A stretch of 64,000 nucleotides of DNA from Sandaracinus sp. (lineage in GTDB: Bacteria > Myxococcota_A > Polyangia > Polyangiales > Houyiibacteriaceae). A program made the translations under genes and the position numbers. The stretch is taken from contig JACKEH010000013.1 in the NCBI GenBank assembly GCA_020633125.1, positions 1-64,000 on the forward strand, in the 5' to 3' direction. Below the pieces are notes generated by a model. That model searched no databases, had not been told where the DNA came from, and saw only the letters and a program-made list of their open reading frames with translations. Positions 1 to 7,943 of this stretch are shown in pieces (position 1 is the first letter of the stretch; the number at the start of each line of letters is the position of its first letter).

Positions 1-1158
1 GTAGCCGCCGAAGATCGACACGCCGCCGACCAACGAGACGCGGCCCTCGTAGATGCCACGCGCGACGAGCACGTCCTTCGACTCCGTACGCGCACGCCCG
101 AGGGCGGCGGGGATCGAGCGCATCGGTCGCTCGAGGGTGCCGGGGTTCGTGTCGCTGCCCGTGGTCGTGACGTAGACGTAGTCGTTCGTCTCGTCCGGCA
201 CGCCGTCGCAATCGGTGTCCCCGCCAATCGCGGGCGGCGGTCCGTCGCCTCCGACACGCTCGCATTCGCACCCGTTGGCGAGGATGCCGTCGACGTCGAC
301 GAAGCCTTCGAGGCACTCGACGACACACTCGGTCGAGAGGCCCGCGCGCGGCTCGCACGTGGCCACCATGTTCGGCCCCGGCTCGACGCAGGGCACGTTG
401 CACGCGCCGCAGTGAAGGCGGTCGACGTAGCGCCCTTCGTCGTCGCGGAAGAGCTCGTCGACCTGCGTGTCGCAGTCGTCGTCGATCTCGTTGCAGGTCT
501 CTTCGAGCACCGGCTCGCACTCGCCGAGGCCGGTCTCGGTGCAGGTCTGCACCGCGGCACACGCGAACGACGCGTCGCGTGAGAAGAGGCAAGCGAGCTC
601 CACGCCGAGCGTCTCCGACGTGCAGCCGCAGCTCCCCGTGGTGGGCGAGCAGAGGCCGCCGTTGCAAGCGAAGCCCGGCTCGCAGGGACCTTCGCCACAG
701 GAGGGCAGACAATGACGCGCGCCGTCCGCGAGCTCGACGCAACGCGCTCCGGGCGCTCGGAGCGCGCAATCCTCGTCTTCGGTGCAAGGCAAGCAGAGCA
801 CCGGGAGATCCGGCGCGCAGGAGCCCTCGTCCGCGCGATGCCAACCCGCCGGACACGCGACGAGCACGCAGCGCGCGGTGCCGGCCGCGGCGTCGACCTC
901 GCAGGCCGTTTCGGCCGCGGTCGGGAAGACCGAAGGGCACGCGACGTTGCAGCCGCCGCAATGCTCGAGGGTGGCGTAGATGCCGGACTCGTCGAGGAAT
1001 TCCTCGTCGATGCGGCGATCGCAGTCGTCGTCGTCGTAGTTGCACGACTCCGGCTCGCCACAGAGGTGCGACTCGTAACACCCCGCCAACGAGAGGCAGG
1101 CGCCGAGCCACACGCCGACTCGCCCGAGACCGCCAAGTCGATCAACGCGCGACGACAT
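1..1158 (-). CDS. Cys-rich MopE-module lipoprotein, C-terminus beyond the window
   Basis: The frame is open from an ATG at 1158 to the window edge (386 codons), so the C-terminus is missing. The first 27 residues form a lipoprotein signal ending in SLAGC. Two modules follow with the pattern CN.DDDDCD or CNEIDDDCD, an acidic VDE/IDE stretch, then a CGGCN/CGACN cysteine cluster. Such modules resemble MopE-like Cys-rich repeats of myxobacterial surface proteins. The visible end carries TTTGSDTNPGTLERPMRSI, the entry of a DUF1565/right-handed beta-helix domain. A GGGAGGAG Shine-Dalgarno lies 7 nt before the ATG and decides the start. The start lies 17 nt inside the upstream homologous gene, so the two are translationally coupled. 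Likely anchored in the outer membrane; function unknown. Confidence 0.85.
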   Translation of the reverse strand, partial: MSSRVDRLGGLGRVGVWLGACLSLAGCYESHLCGEPESCNYDDDDCDRRIDEEFLDESGIYATLEHCGGCNVACPSVFPTAAETACEVDAAAGTARCVLVACPAGWHRADEGSCAPDLPVLCLPCTEDEDCALRAPGARCVELADGARHCLPSCGEGPCEPGFACNGGLCSPTTGSCGCTSETLGVELACLFSRDASFACAAVQTCTETGLGECEPVLEETCNEIDDDCDTQVDELFRDDEGRYVDRLHCGACNVPCVEPGPNMVATCEPRAGLSTECVVECLEGFVDVDGILANGCECERVGGDGPPPAIGGDTDCDGVPDETNDYVYVTTTGSDTNPGTLERPMRSIPAALGRARTESKDVLVARGIYEGRVSLVGGVSIFGGY

Positions 1159-3685
1159 CGTTCACTCCTCCCGCGCTGCCCGCGCCACCCGGTGCACCGC
1201 CGGCTCCGCCCTGACCCGCCAAACCCGCCGCGCCGAGGCGGAAGGTGTTCGTCGCTCGGAACGACGCGCCGTCGACGCTCGACTCCGAGAGCCACACGCC
1301 GACCGACGCGCCGCCGCATCCGCCGCCGCCTCCGCCGCCTGCGCCCCCGTCGCCACCACGCCCGCCTCGACCGCCCGGGAAGGGGCCGGCCAAGCTCGGG
1401 TTGCTGCGCGCCTCGCGCGGAAGCTCGCCGCCGAGCGCACCGACGCCGCCGCGACCGCCGTCACCGCCCGCGCCACCGTCGCCGCCGCGACCGCCGTCGC
1501 TCGCGACCAAGACCACCTCGCGAAGCGTGGGCGCGCTGCCGCTGCGCACACCACGCATCGCGACCGCGACCGAAGGTCCGCCGCTCGTGCCGGGGCTGCC
1601 GAAACGACCGCCGCATCCGCCGGCACCGCCGCCACCGCCGCCGCCGCCGAGTCCGTCCGCGAACTCGCAGACGCCGTCGAGGTACTCCATCACCGCGCCG
1701 CCACCTGCGCCGCCGCCACCACCGCCAGCGCCGGCCGACCCGTTCGTACCCGCGGAAGCGGTCGCCGCGATCCAACGACCCCTCTCGAAGCGTCCGAACG
1801 CGTCGCCGCAACCGCTGCCACCGCTGCCGACGCGGCCGTCACCGCCGTTGTCACCCGACTGCGGTCCGACGAAATCCGTGGGCACGGAGAAGTCCGCCAA
1901 GCCGCAGCACACCGCGGTGGGGCAACCCGAGCCCATGATCGGGCCCTGCGAGTCTTGCCCACCCGCGCCGCCGCCGCCGGCGCCGGTTCCGCGGCCGCGT
2001 TGACCGGCCGGCTGTTGTTGCGCGAAGCGCGGGCAGCTCGGCGAACCGCCGGTGCCACCCGAGACGTCGGTCCCGTCGCACGTGGCCGCGCCGCCCATGC
2101 CACCGCTCACGACGTTGGCGGCGCCCGCCACACACGTCCGGGCGCCGTTCTCCATGGCCGCCCGCGGCGGGTCGCCGGGATTCGCGACCGCCGGCGCCAT
2201 GCCCGCGATTCCGTCACGACCGTTCTGACCCGCGCCGGGGAGGCCCGCGCGAATCTCCATTTCGCGAAGCGAGAGACGCGGCCCCGGCGCGTCGAGGTAG
2301 GCGCCGAAGGCAGCGCTCGAAGCCACGTCCGCGTCGCGGCCGTAGAGCACGAGCCACTCCACGACCGTCTCGCGGGTGCCGGCGCCCGGCAGCAAGGTCA
2401 GCGCGGCGCCCCCCGGCGCGGTGGTGTCGGAGGGGGCCCGCACGTCCACCCGGAACCCTGCGGGATCGAGCGCGAGGAAGTCGCGCCGGTAGCCGCCGTG
2501 CAGGAGCACTCCGTCGGGGAGCTCGAGCGTCTCGGCGTAGCTGCCCGACGCGACGAAGACGTGCGGACGCGGCGCGCGCGACGTCAGCGACTCGGAGGCG
2601 CGCCGAAGGCCCTCGCCGATCGTGCGCAGCGGGCGGGTCGGCGAGCCGGGGTTTCGATCGTCGCCGTCCGGCGCGACGTAGAAGCTCTGCACGACGATGC
2701 CGTCGGCGCCGTCGCAGTTGGGATCGAGCGCCGCGCCTTCGGTGCGCACCGGACCGGGGTCGTCCGTGAGCGAGGTGACGGTGCATTCGCAGCCGGTCGC
2801 GATGTCGCGGTCGGCGTCGATGCGGTCGCCGGGCATGATGCCGTCGTCGGCGTCGGGACAACGAAGCACGCAGGTCGGCGCGAAGGGATCGCCGCCGCAC
2901 GTGAGCTCCGCACCGGGCACGCTGCTGAGCGTGCAGTCGACGCCACACTCGCCGCAGTTTCGAAGGTCGACCGAGTAGACCCCACGCTCGTCGACGAAGC
3001 CCTCGTCGACGGTCCCGTCGCAGTCGTCGTCGACCTCGTTGCACGCTTCGGTCGGCGCGAGGCACTCGCCGAGCACGCCGTCGTTGCACTGCGCCGAGCC
3101 GGGGCAACGCAGTCCTTCGGGGTCGAGCAACGCGCAGGCCACGTCGAACGTCTCGCCCGGCTCGCAGGAGCAACTACCGCCGCTCGGGACACAACGGTCG
3201 TCCTGGCAGCCGTAGCCCTCGGGGCAGCCGAGCTCGCAGGTCACGACGCAGCGGCTCTCACCCCCGACCGAATCGCACGCCGCGAGCCGATGATCGCCGC
3301 ACTCCGAATCGACCAGGCAGGGCAGACAGAGGCGGTCGAAGGCCGGCACGCAGCGGCCGGTCGTGCTGGGCACGAAACCTTCGGCGCAACGCGTGGCCGC
3401 ACACACGGGCGCGCCGTCGATCACGGTGCATTCGACCGAGAGCGCAGCGCCGCTGGGCCGGCAGGGCATGCCGCACCCACCGCAATGATCCGGGTGCACG
3501 TAGCGCCCCTCTTCGTCGCGGAAGCCTTCGTCGACGACTCCGTCGAGATCTTCGTCGATCCCGCTGCACACCTCTTCGCCGGGCCGAGGCCGTTCGAGAC
3601 CGTCGGCGTCGACGCTGCGCGCGAGGTCGGAGCGTGCGCCGCATGCCGCGAGCAGGCAGAGCACGAGGGAAGCGAAGGAGCGCAT
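1142..3685 (-). CDS. Cys-rich lipoprotein with beta-helix and Gly-rich tail
   Basis: 847 residues from the chosen ATG, which begins MRSFASLVLCLLAACGARSD, an unmistakable lipoprotein signal (lipobox LAAC). A start 12 codons upstream would bury this signal and is rejected. Residues to about 330 hold Cys-rich MopE-like modules (GIDEDLDGVVDEGF, CNEVDDDCDGTVDEGF, then CGGCG/CGECG clusters). A segment starting FYVAPDGDDRNPGSPTRPL looks like a DUF1565 right-handed beta-helix. From about residue 490 on the chain is dominated by GGxGG runs, as in low-complexity surface passengers. It is the paralogue of the gene it overlaps downstream. A TACACT -10 box sits 8 nt before the ATG. Presumably a surface lipoprotein; the ligand is unknown. 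Confidence 0.88.
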   Translation of the reverse strand: MRSFASLVLCLLAACGARSDLARSVDADGLERPRPGEEVCSGIDEDLDGVVDEGFRDEEGRYVHPDHCGGCGMPCRPSGAALSVECTVIDGAPVCAATRCAEGFVPSTTGRCVPAFDRLCLPCLVDSECGDHRLAACDSVGGESRCVVTCELGCPEGYGCQDDRCVPSGGSCSCEPGETFDVACALLDPEGLRCPGSAQCNDGVLGECLAPTEACNEVDDDCDGTVDEGFVDERGVYSVDLRNCGECGVDCTLSSVPGAELTCGGDPFAPTCVLRCPDADDGIMPGDRIDADRDIATGCECTVTSLTDDPGPVRTEGAALDPNCDGADGIVVQSFYVAPDGDDRNPGSPTRPLRTIGEGLRRASESLTSRAPRPHVFVASGSYAETLELPDGVLLHGGYRRDFLALDPAGFRVDVRAPSDTTAPGGAALTLLPGAGTRETVVEWLVLYGRDADVASSAAFGAYLDAPGPRLSLREMEIRAGLPGAGQNGRDGIAGMAPAVANPGDPPRAAMENGARTCVAGAANVVSGGMGGAATCDGTDVSGGTGGSPSCPRFAQQQPAGQRGRGTGAGGGGAGGQDSQGPIMGSGCPTAVCCGLADFSVPTDFVGPQSGDNGGDGRVGSGGSGCGDAFGRFERGRWIAATASAGTNGSAGAGGGGGGAGGGAVMEYLDGVCEFADGLGGGGGGGGAGGCGGRFGSPGTSGGPSVAVAMRGVRSGSAPTLREVVLVASDGGRGGDGGAGGDGGRGGVGALGGELPREARSNPSLAGPFPGGRGGRGGDGGAGGGGGGGCGGASVGVWLSESSVDGASFRATNTFRLGAAGLAGQGGAGGAPGGAGSAGGVNDVVAR

Positions 3686-3693
3686 GGCGCGGC

Positions 3694-3699
3694 AGTGTA
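3694..3699 (-). promoter_or_regulatory. -10 box TACACT, probably leaderless
   Basis: Reads TACACT on the minus strand, 8 nt before the ATG of the lipoprotein gene; transcription would begin within one or two bases of the start codon. No clear -35 box is visible. Confidence 0.45.
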
Positions 3700-3809
3700 C
3701 ATGCGGGGAGTTTCCCGGCACGTGCTGCGATTGCTGAAGCGTGTTTCAGTTCCGCACCTGGCATCCGCCCGACCCGGCGACGGGCCCTTTCGGTCGGCGC
3801 TGCGAGGTG

Positions 3810-3815
3810 TAGGGT
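3810..3815 (+). promoter_or_regulatory. -10 box TAGGGT before the GNAT gene
   Basis: TAGGGT ends 6 nt before the ATG at 3822 and no Shine-Dalgarno is seen, which fits a leaderless transcript. The same box and spacing recurs at 63066. Confidence 0.4.
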
Positions 3816-3821
3816 GCGGGG

Positions 3822-4415
3822 ATGACCCTCTCCACCCCCGACGCGGCGTCTTCGGACCGACCCGACCTCCGCACGGCGCGGCTGAGGGTGCACATGCCCC
3901 ATCCGGGCCGTGCGGCGGATGCGCTCGCGTACTTCGAGCGGAATCGCGCGCACCTGGAGCCGTGGGAGCCCGCGCGACCGACGGGCTTCTACACGCTGGC
4001 GTATTGGGAGCGGCGCCTGGCCGCCAACCGCGACGAGTGGGATCAGCGCCTTTCGGTCCGACTCTTCCTCGAAGAAGGCACGCGTCTCGTGGGGTCGTGC
4101 AACTTCACGAACGCGATCGGCGGCGCGTTCCAATCCTGCATGTTGGGTTATTCGGTGGACGCGAGGGCGCAGGGCGGCGGCCGGATGCACGAGGCGCTGT
4201 CGGTCGCCCTACCCTTCGTGATGCAGCGGCTCGGGCTGCATCGCGTGCAGGCGAACTACCAACCCACGAACACGCGCAGCGGCGCCCTCTTGCGGCGTTT
4301 GGGTTTTCGCATCGAAGGCTACGCGCGCGACTACCTCTACATCGACGGCGCGTGGCGCGATCACGTGCTCACGTCGTTCGTGCGCCCGGACGCGCCGGTG
4401 CCGACGCCACCATGA
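3822..4415 (+). CDS. GNAT acetyltransferase, RimJ/RimL type
   Basis: 197 residues covering a complete GNAT fold of the RimJ/RimL family, which acetylates N-terminal amines of ribosomal proteins or small amines with acetyl-CoA. Visible hallmarks are an N-terminal TARLRVHMP strand, LGYSVDARAQGGGRMHEAL (acetyl-CoA loop, Q/RxxGxG/A degenerated to AQGGGRM), and the C-terminal ANYQPTNTRSGALLRRLGF helix typical of RimJ, followed by GYARDYLYIDGAWRDH. Monocistronic, convergent with the TPR-hpt pair. The real substrate cannot be told from sequence; RimJ-like assignment is by family only. Confidence 0.88.
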   Translation: MTLSTPDAASSDRPDLRTARLRVHMPHPGRAADALAYFERNRAHLEPWEPARPTGFYTLAYWERRLAANRDEWDQRLSVRLFLEEGTRLVGSCNFTNAIGGAFQSCMLGYSVDARAQGGGRMHEALSVALPFVMQRLGLHRVQANYQPTNTRSGALLRRLGFRIEGYARDYLYIDGAWRDHVLTSFVRPDAPVPTPP

Positions 4416-4490
4416 GCCAGGCGTCGGTGCGAGCGTCGAAGGTGGCGCGCCGGGACTCGGACCCATGGCGGCACGAGCCCGGCTACGCGC

Positions 4491-4832
4491 TCACTCCATC
4501 TCGGCGCGAAACGCCTGGAGCTCACCGAGCGCGTGTCCGTCGCCCGCTTCTCTCGCTTGGGCGATGCCCCGATCGCACCACGCCACCGCGTCGCCGTCGC
4601 GCTGCAGCTCACCGCAGACCTGGGCGGCCATGAGGTACGTGGGCACGTAGGTCGGAAAACGCGTCGCGACGCCGTCGAAGGCCTCGAGCGCGTCTTCTTT
4701 TCGCCCGAGGCTTCGAAGCTCCATCGCGCGCGCGTAGTGCACGAAGGGATCCTCGCTGCCCTTCGCGATCATCTGGTCGAAGAGGGCGAGGCGCTTCGAG
4801 GTCGTGTCGCTCACGGGGTTCTCGGAGCTCAT
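4491..4832 (-). CDS. Small TPR-repeat protein
   Basis: 113 residues that are almost entirely helical repeats: residues 14-50 ([20 protein letters not shown] then [19 protein letters not shown]) and 51-85 ([20 protein letters not shown] then [14 protein letters not shown]) fit two to two and a half tetratricopeptide units. No signal peptide or membrane segment, so cytoplasmic. Its ATG overlaps the hpt stop codon by 4 nt (ATGA), so it is translated from the hpt mRNA. A scaffold role is likely, but the partner is unknown; the link with purine salvage is only positional. Confidence 0.8.
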   Translation of the reverse strand: MSSENPVSDTTSKRLALFDQMIAKGSEDPFVHYARAMELRSLGRKEDALEAFDGVATRFPTYVPTYLMAAQVCGELQRDGDAVAWCDRGIAQAREAGDGHALGELQAFRAEME

Positions 4833-5344
4833 TCGGGCCGCATGACGCCGAGGTACGGCAAGTTGCGGTAGTGCTGGTCGTAGTCGAGGCCGTAGCCGAT
4901 CACGAAGACGTCCTCGATCTCGAAGCCGAGGTAGTCGATCGGGATCTTCACCTTGGAGCGCGCAGGCTTGTGCAGCAGCGAGGCGAGCTTCACCGAGGCC
5001 GGCTTACGCGTCTCGAGGTTCTGCAGCAGGTATTGCATCGTCAGACCGGTGTCGACGATGTCCTCGATGATGAGGACGTGCTTGCCTTCGACGCTCTTGG
5101 TGAGGTCGCTCGTGATCTGCACGACGCCGCTCGACTCGGTGCCCTCGTAGCTGCGCAGACCGAGAAAATCGATCGCGAGGGGCACGTCGATGTGGCGCAC
5201 CAGATCGGCCGCGAACACGAAGCTGCCCTTGAGGACCGGGACCACCACGATCTCCTGGCCGCCGTAGTCGGCCGTGATTTGGCGACCCAGCTCGGCGACG
5301 CGCGCTTGAATGTCTTCGGCGGAAATCAGGGTGTCGATCGGCAT
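4829..5344 (-). CDS. hpt: Hypoxanthine phosphoribosyltransferase
   Basis: 171 residues, the normal length for bacterial Hpt. It joins hypoxanthine or guanine to PRPP to make IMP or GMP in cytoplasmic purine salvage. The PRPP-binding motif [14 protein letters not shown] is at residues 90-103, the [19 protein letters not shown] loop at 34-52 and the base-binding segment with K131/V132 and FVIGYGLDY (147-155) follow as expected. First gene of a two-gene unit with the TPR protein, overlapping by 4 nt. No distinctive promoter was seen in the 229 bp shared with the divergent stress-protein gene. Confidence 0.96.
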   Translation of the reverse strand: MPIDTLISAEDIQARVAELGRQITADYGGQEIVVVPVLKGSFVFAADLVRHIDVPLAIDFLGLRSYEGTESSGVVQITSDLTKSVEGKHVLIIEDIVDTGLTMQYLLQNLETRKPASVKLASLLHKPARSKVKIPIDYLGFEIEDVFVIGYGLDYDQHYRNLPYLGVMRPE

Positions 5345-5573
5345 GGCGGTCCGTGGGGGCGCACCGTCGAAGGTGCGGCGTGGGGGCGAGACCCCGAAAC
5401 AGAAGAGTCGTCGAAGCCCAAACGCTCCGACCCGACAGGCGGCGGAGGGTGCCGGACCGGCGGGCCCGACTCAAGCGTCCGTGTGGCGAACGCCCCACTC
5501 GTGGCGAGATGCCTCGATCTTTCGTGGGGATTCGACGCTGCGGGCGCGCACGGCCCTCGCAACTCCCCTCGGC

Positions 5574-6173
5574 ATGACCCGAACGAACGAACCCCTACAT
5601 GTCGTGGTCGGGCTCGGCCACGACGACTCCACCGACGTCGAGACGCTCCTCGAGAGCTATCGCCTCACCAGCCGCTTCCCGAGCTGCGTCCTGCATTTGG
5701 TGCACGTCATCACGCCGGACGAGAGCGAGCAGATGGACGCCGACTCCACGCTCGAGCGTCTCGACATGGGCCTCGTGCAGGAGCGCGATCGCATCGACGA
5801 CCTCGTGCGCCGCACGCTGGGCGCCTACCCGGCGTCTCTCGAGATGCACGTGGACGTCGAGATCGCACGCCATCGTCACCGCGCGCTCGAGCAAGCCGCG
5901 CGACGTCACGCGGCGACCTTGTTGATCGTGCACGCGCACGACGGCGAAGAGTCGGAGACCCTCCCGTCGACGCTGATCGCGCACGCGCCCTGCAGCGTGT
6001 TGGTGGTGCGGCCACGATCGACGCCGACGCACGCCGAGCCGTTGCTCGAGCCCGCCCCCGAACCGGGCGAGCCGATTCGCACGCAGAACGCCGTCTCCCG
6101 CACGCACGTGCTCGTGCCGAGCGAGCCGCGCGATCGAAAGCGTCACCTCGACGACCCGATGGGCGCGCTCTGA
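5574..6173 (+). CDS. Universal stress protein (UspA family)
   Basis: 199 residues from the ATG that begins MTRTNEPLHVVVGLGHDDS; an 88-codon upstream extension is Arg/Pro-rich and looks noncoding. Residues 8-147 form one Usp fold: the first strand HVVVGLGHDD, a long helix, the HLVHVIT strand, and a second half ending SETLPSTLIAHAPCSVLVVRP, in which the usual ATP-binding G-x2-G-x9-G-(S/T) loop is reduced (EESETLPS), so nucleotide binding is doubtful. The C-terminal 50 residues are a charged, Pro-rich tail. Cytoplasmic, stress-linked by family. Convergent with the type III export genes and separated from them by a perfect 10-bp hairpin. Confidence 0.85.
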   Translation: MTRTNEPLHVVVGLGHDDSTDVETLLESYRLTSRFPSCVLHLVHVITPDESEQMDADSTLERLDMGLVQERDRIDDLVRRTLGAYPASLEMHVDVEIARHRHRALEQAARRHAATLLIVHAHDGEESETLPSTLIAHAPCSVLVVRPRSTPTHAEPLLEPAPEPGEPIRTQNAVSRTHVLVPSEPRDRKRHLDDPMGAL

Positions 6174-6178
6174 CGCGT

Positions 6179-6211
6179 GAGCGACGCGCGATGCCGTGAC
6201 CCGCGTCGCTC
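6179..6211. terminator. Hairpin between convergent genes
   Basis: GAGCGACGCG (6179-6188) is perfectly complementary to CGCGTCGCTC (6202-6211) with a 13-nt loop. It lies between the stress-protein stop and the sctT stop, whose codon is inside the right arm. No T-tract on either side, so a bidirectional intrinsic terminator is probable but not certain. Confidence 0.5.
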
Positions 6212-7034
6212 AAGGCGCGAGGTCGCGCATCCACTGCGCGGCGATGGCCAACGCATCCTCGAAGGCTCCCGGCAGCTCCCCCAAGAGCACCGCGAGCCCG
6301 AGGAGCGCGGCCGCGAGCCCGACGGTGGCGCGCAGCGGCATGCCCGCGAAGAACACCGGGATCTGCGGCGCGCTTCGCGCGACCAAGCCGAGCGCCGTCT
6401 CGACCAAGACGATCGCGACCCCGGCCGGCGCCGCGATGGCGACCGCGAAGGCGAGCGCCGAGCCCGTCAACCGCGCCGCACCGAGAGCGAGCTCCGGCGC
6501 CGAGCCAGCCAGATCGACCGAGCCCGGCGGCGCGACCACGAGCCCTTCCGCGAACGCCGCGAACGCGAGCCGATGCCCGCCGAGCGTGAGGAAGAGCACG
6601 ATGCCGACCATGAGCTGCAGGTCGCCGACCGGGCTCGTGCGCTCGCCGGTGGGAGGCGCGATCACCTCGGCCATGCTGGCACCACGCCACGTGTCGACGA
6701 GCCGGCCCGCCCAGTCGAGGGCGAAGAAGGGCAACGAGGTCGCGAGCGCGAAGAGCGTGCCCACGAGCACCTCGCGAATCACCCACGCGACCAAGGTGGC
6801 GGCGTCCGCGCCGAACAACGCGTCGACGGAAGCCGCACCGGCCGCGAGCGGCGCGAGCGCCACCGTGAGCCCGAGGATCAGCGCGCCTCGAAGAAACGGA
6901 GGCGTGCGTCGAAGCGTCAACCAAGGCGCCACGACCGTGAGCGGCGCGATGCGCGCGGCGACCAAGACCCCCAGCAAGATCCACCGATCGAGCGTGGCCT
7001 CGTCGCTCAGCGCGCGTGCGAGCTCTTCGACCAC
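6210..7034 (-). CDS. sctT: Type III export apparatus protein SctT/FliR
   Basis: 274 residues, all hydrophobic helices separated by short polar loops (about six membrane segments), matching the SctT/SpaR/FliR family that forms, with SctR and SctS, the export gate in the inner membrane. Family-like features: N-terminal ARIAPLTVVAPWL, the loop ALDWAGRLVDTWRGASMAEV near residue 110, DLQLMVGIVLFLTLGGH, and the C-terminal GLVARSAPQIPVFFAGMPL. GTG start, 9 nt after the sctS stop. Whether it serves an injectisome or a relic flagellar system cannot be told; no sctR, needle or ATPase gene is in view. Confidence 0.85.
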   Translation of the reverse strand: MVEELARALSDEATLDRWILLGVLVAARIAPLTVVAPWLTLRRTPPFLRGALILGLTVALAPLAAGAASVDALFGADAATLVAWVIREVLVGTLFALATSLPFFALDWAGRLVDTWRGASMAEVIAPPTGERTSPVGDLQLMVGIVLFLTLGGHRLAFAAFAEGLVVAPPGSVDLAGSAPELALGAARLTGSALAFAVAIAAPAGVAIVLVETALGLVARSAPQIPVFFAGMPLRATVGLAAALLGLAVLLGELPGAFEDALAIAAQWMRDLAP

Positions 7035-7043
7035 CGCGAGGCC

Positions 7044-7313
7044 TCAGGGCACGAGGTCGGGAATCGCCGACCAGAGCGTGTCGGTGAAACGAAGCAGCTG
7101 CGCGCCCATCCACCCGCCGGCGAGCGCGAGGACGAGGCCGACCGCGACGAGCTTCGGAACGAAGCTGAGCGTCTGCTCCTGCACCTGCGTCACGGCTTGA
7201 AGCAAACCGACACCGAAGCCGACCGCGAGGCTCACGAGGAGCGCCGGCGCGGAGACCAGGAGCACGAGGTAGAGCGTTTCGGCGCTCAGACGCGCGAGGT
7301 CGGCGGGATCCAT
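7044..7313 (-). CDS. sctS: Type III export apparatus protein SctS/FliQ
   Basis: 89 residues, the standard length of SctS/FliQ, with two membrane helices: residues 12-38 (ETLYLVLLVSAPALLVSLAV) and 50-70 (FVPKLVAVGLVLALAGGWMG). The loop GLLQAVTQVQEQTLSFVPKL is the family signature. The protein packs with SctR and SctT in the export gate. A GAGG Shine-Dalgarno precedes the ATG by 8 nt. It is cotranscribed with sctT in the conserved S-T order. The sequence directly upstream is a 150-bp tandem repeat instead of sctR. Confidence 0.9.
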   Translation of the reverse strand: MDPADLARLSAETLYLVLLVSAPALLVSLAVGFGVGLLQAVTQVQEQTLSFVPKLVAVGLVLALAGGWMGAQLLRFTDTLWSAIPDLVP

Positions 7314-7359
7314 CTCAGGACCTCACGGGTCGCGGCGTGGACGTGCTCCCCACCCGTCG

Positions 7360-7509
7360 CGTCGAGAGTCCCCGCGTCGAGAGTCCCCGCGTCGAGAGTC
7401 CCCGCGTCGAACGTCGCAGCGTCGAGAGTCCCCGCGTCGAGAGTCCCCGCGTCGAACGTCGCAGCGTCGAGAGTCCCCGCGTCGAGAGTCCCCGCGTCGA
7501 ACGTCGCAG
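7360..7509. repeat. 15-bp minisatellite, ten units in AAAB-AAB-AAB order
   Basis: Unit A is CGTCGAGAGTCCCCG and unit B is CGTCGAACGTCGCAG. Ten units run without interruption for exactly 150 bp, with a 45-bp higher-order AAB period. It lies between sctS and the upstream small membrane-protein gene. Because 15 is a multiple of three it stays open in several frames (for example a DAGTL-type peptide repeat on the minus strand), but none has a convincing start, so it is read as noncoding. Confidence 0.9.
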
Positions 7510-7526
7510 CGCACACACCATCGCCT

Positions 7527-7802
7527 TCACCGAAGCGCGCGGACGACGAAGTAGACCGCCACGCCGAGCCCGATCGCGAGCACGACCGTGACGACCCAGC
7601 CCACCATCGAGCTCTTGCGAGCGGGTGCGGCCGGCGCGGTGGCGTGGCTGGCGGTCTCGACGGATACCGCGAGGCCCGGCCCCTGCGGCTTGGGCGCGGG
7701 CTCGGCGGGTCCGCCCAAGCCGAGCTGCGCGAGAGCGTCCTCGTCCCACATCGCGGTGGGCTCGTCCGCCGCGTGCTGGCCGGTGTCGTCCTCGTTACTC
7801 AC
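7527..7802 (-). CDS. Small C-tail-anchored membrane protein
   Basis: 91 residues: an acidic, Pro/Ala-rich N-terminal 65 residues, then one membrane helix SMVGWVVTVVLAIGLGVAVY and a very short tail (FVVRALR). No signal peptide, so the bulk is cytoplasmic and the C-terminus is in the membrane. No family recognised. GTG start at 7802 with a CATTCT -10-like box 8 nt upstream. The next genes downstream are the type III export pair, 214 bp away across the minisatellite; a functional link is possible but not shown. Confidence 0.7.
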   Translation of the reverse strand: MSNEDDTGQHAADEPTAMWDEDALAQLGLGGPAEPAPKPQGPGLAVSVETASHATAPAAPARKSSMVGWVVTVVLAIGLGVAVYFVVRALR

Positions 7803-7810
7803 CGTGCGCG

Positions 7811-7816
7811 AGAATG
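7811..7816 (-). promoter_or_regulatory. -10-like box CATTCT
   Basis: Minus-strand CATTCT, 8 nt before the GTG at 7802; fits the leaderless pattern seen at other operon heads here, though the first base departs from T. Confidence 0.3.
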
Positions 7817-7943
7817 GCAGATGCGCGCGGGGAAGCCAAGACGCGCGGCGTCCCGCCCACGAAGCGTTTCGCGAGCCGGGTTCAGCCCGAAGAACGCAGG
7901 CCGCTCGGCCCGCGGCGGAGGCGCCGCGAAGCCGAGCGCCAGC

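Noticed and set aside
1955..4633. Very long plus-strand open frame opposite the lipoprotein
   Set aside because: Shadow of the Gly- and Asp-rich minus-strand gene; Arg/Ala composition and no domain.
7360..7509. CRISPR array
   Set aside because: Units are contiguous 15-mers without unique spacers and no cas gene is near.
7286..7516. Pentapeptide-like ORF (repeated AGTLD/AATFD) on the minus strand
   Set aside because: It is the translation of the 15-bp minisatellite, overlaps the sctS start, has no ribosome site, and does not fit the A(D/N)Lxx pentapeptide consensus.
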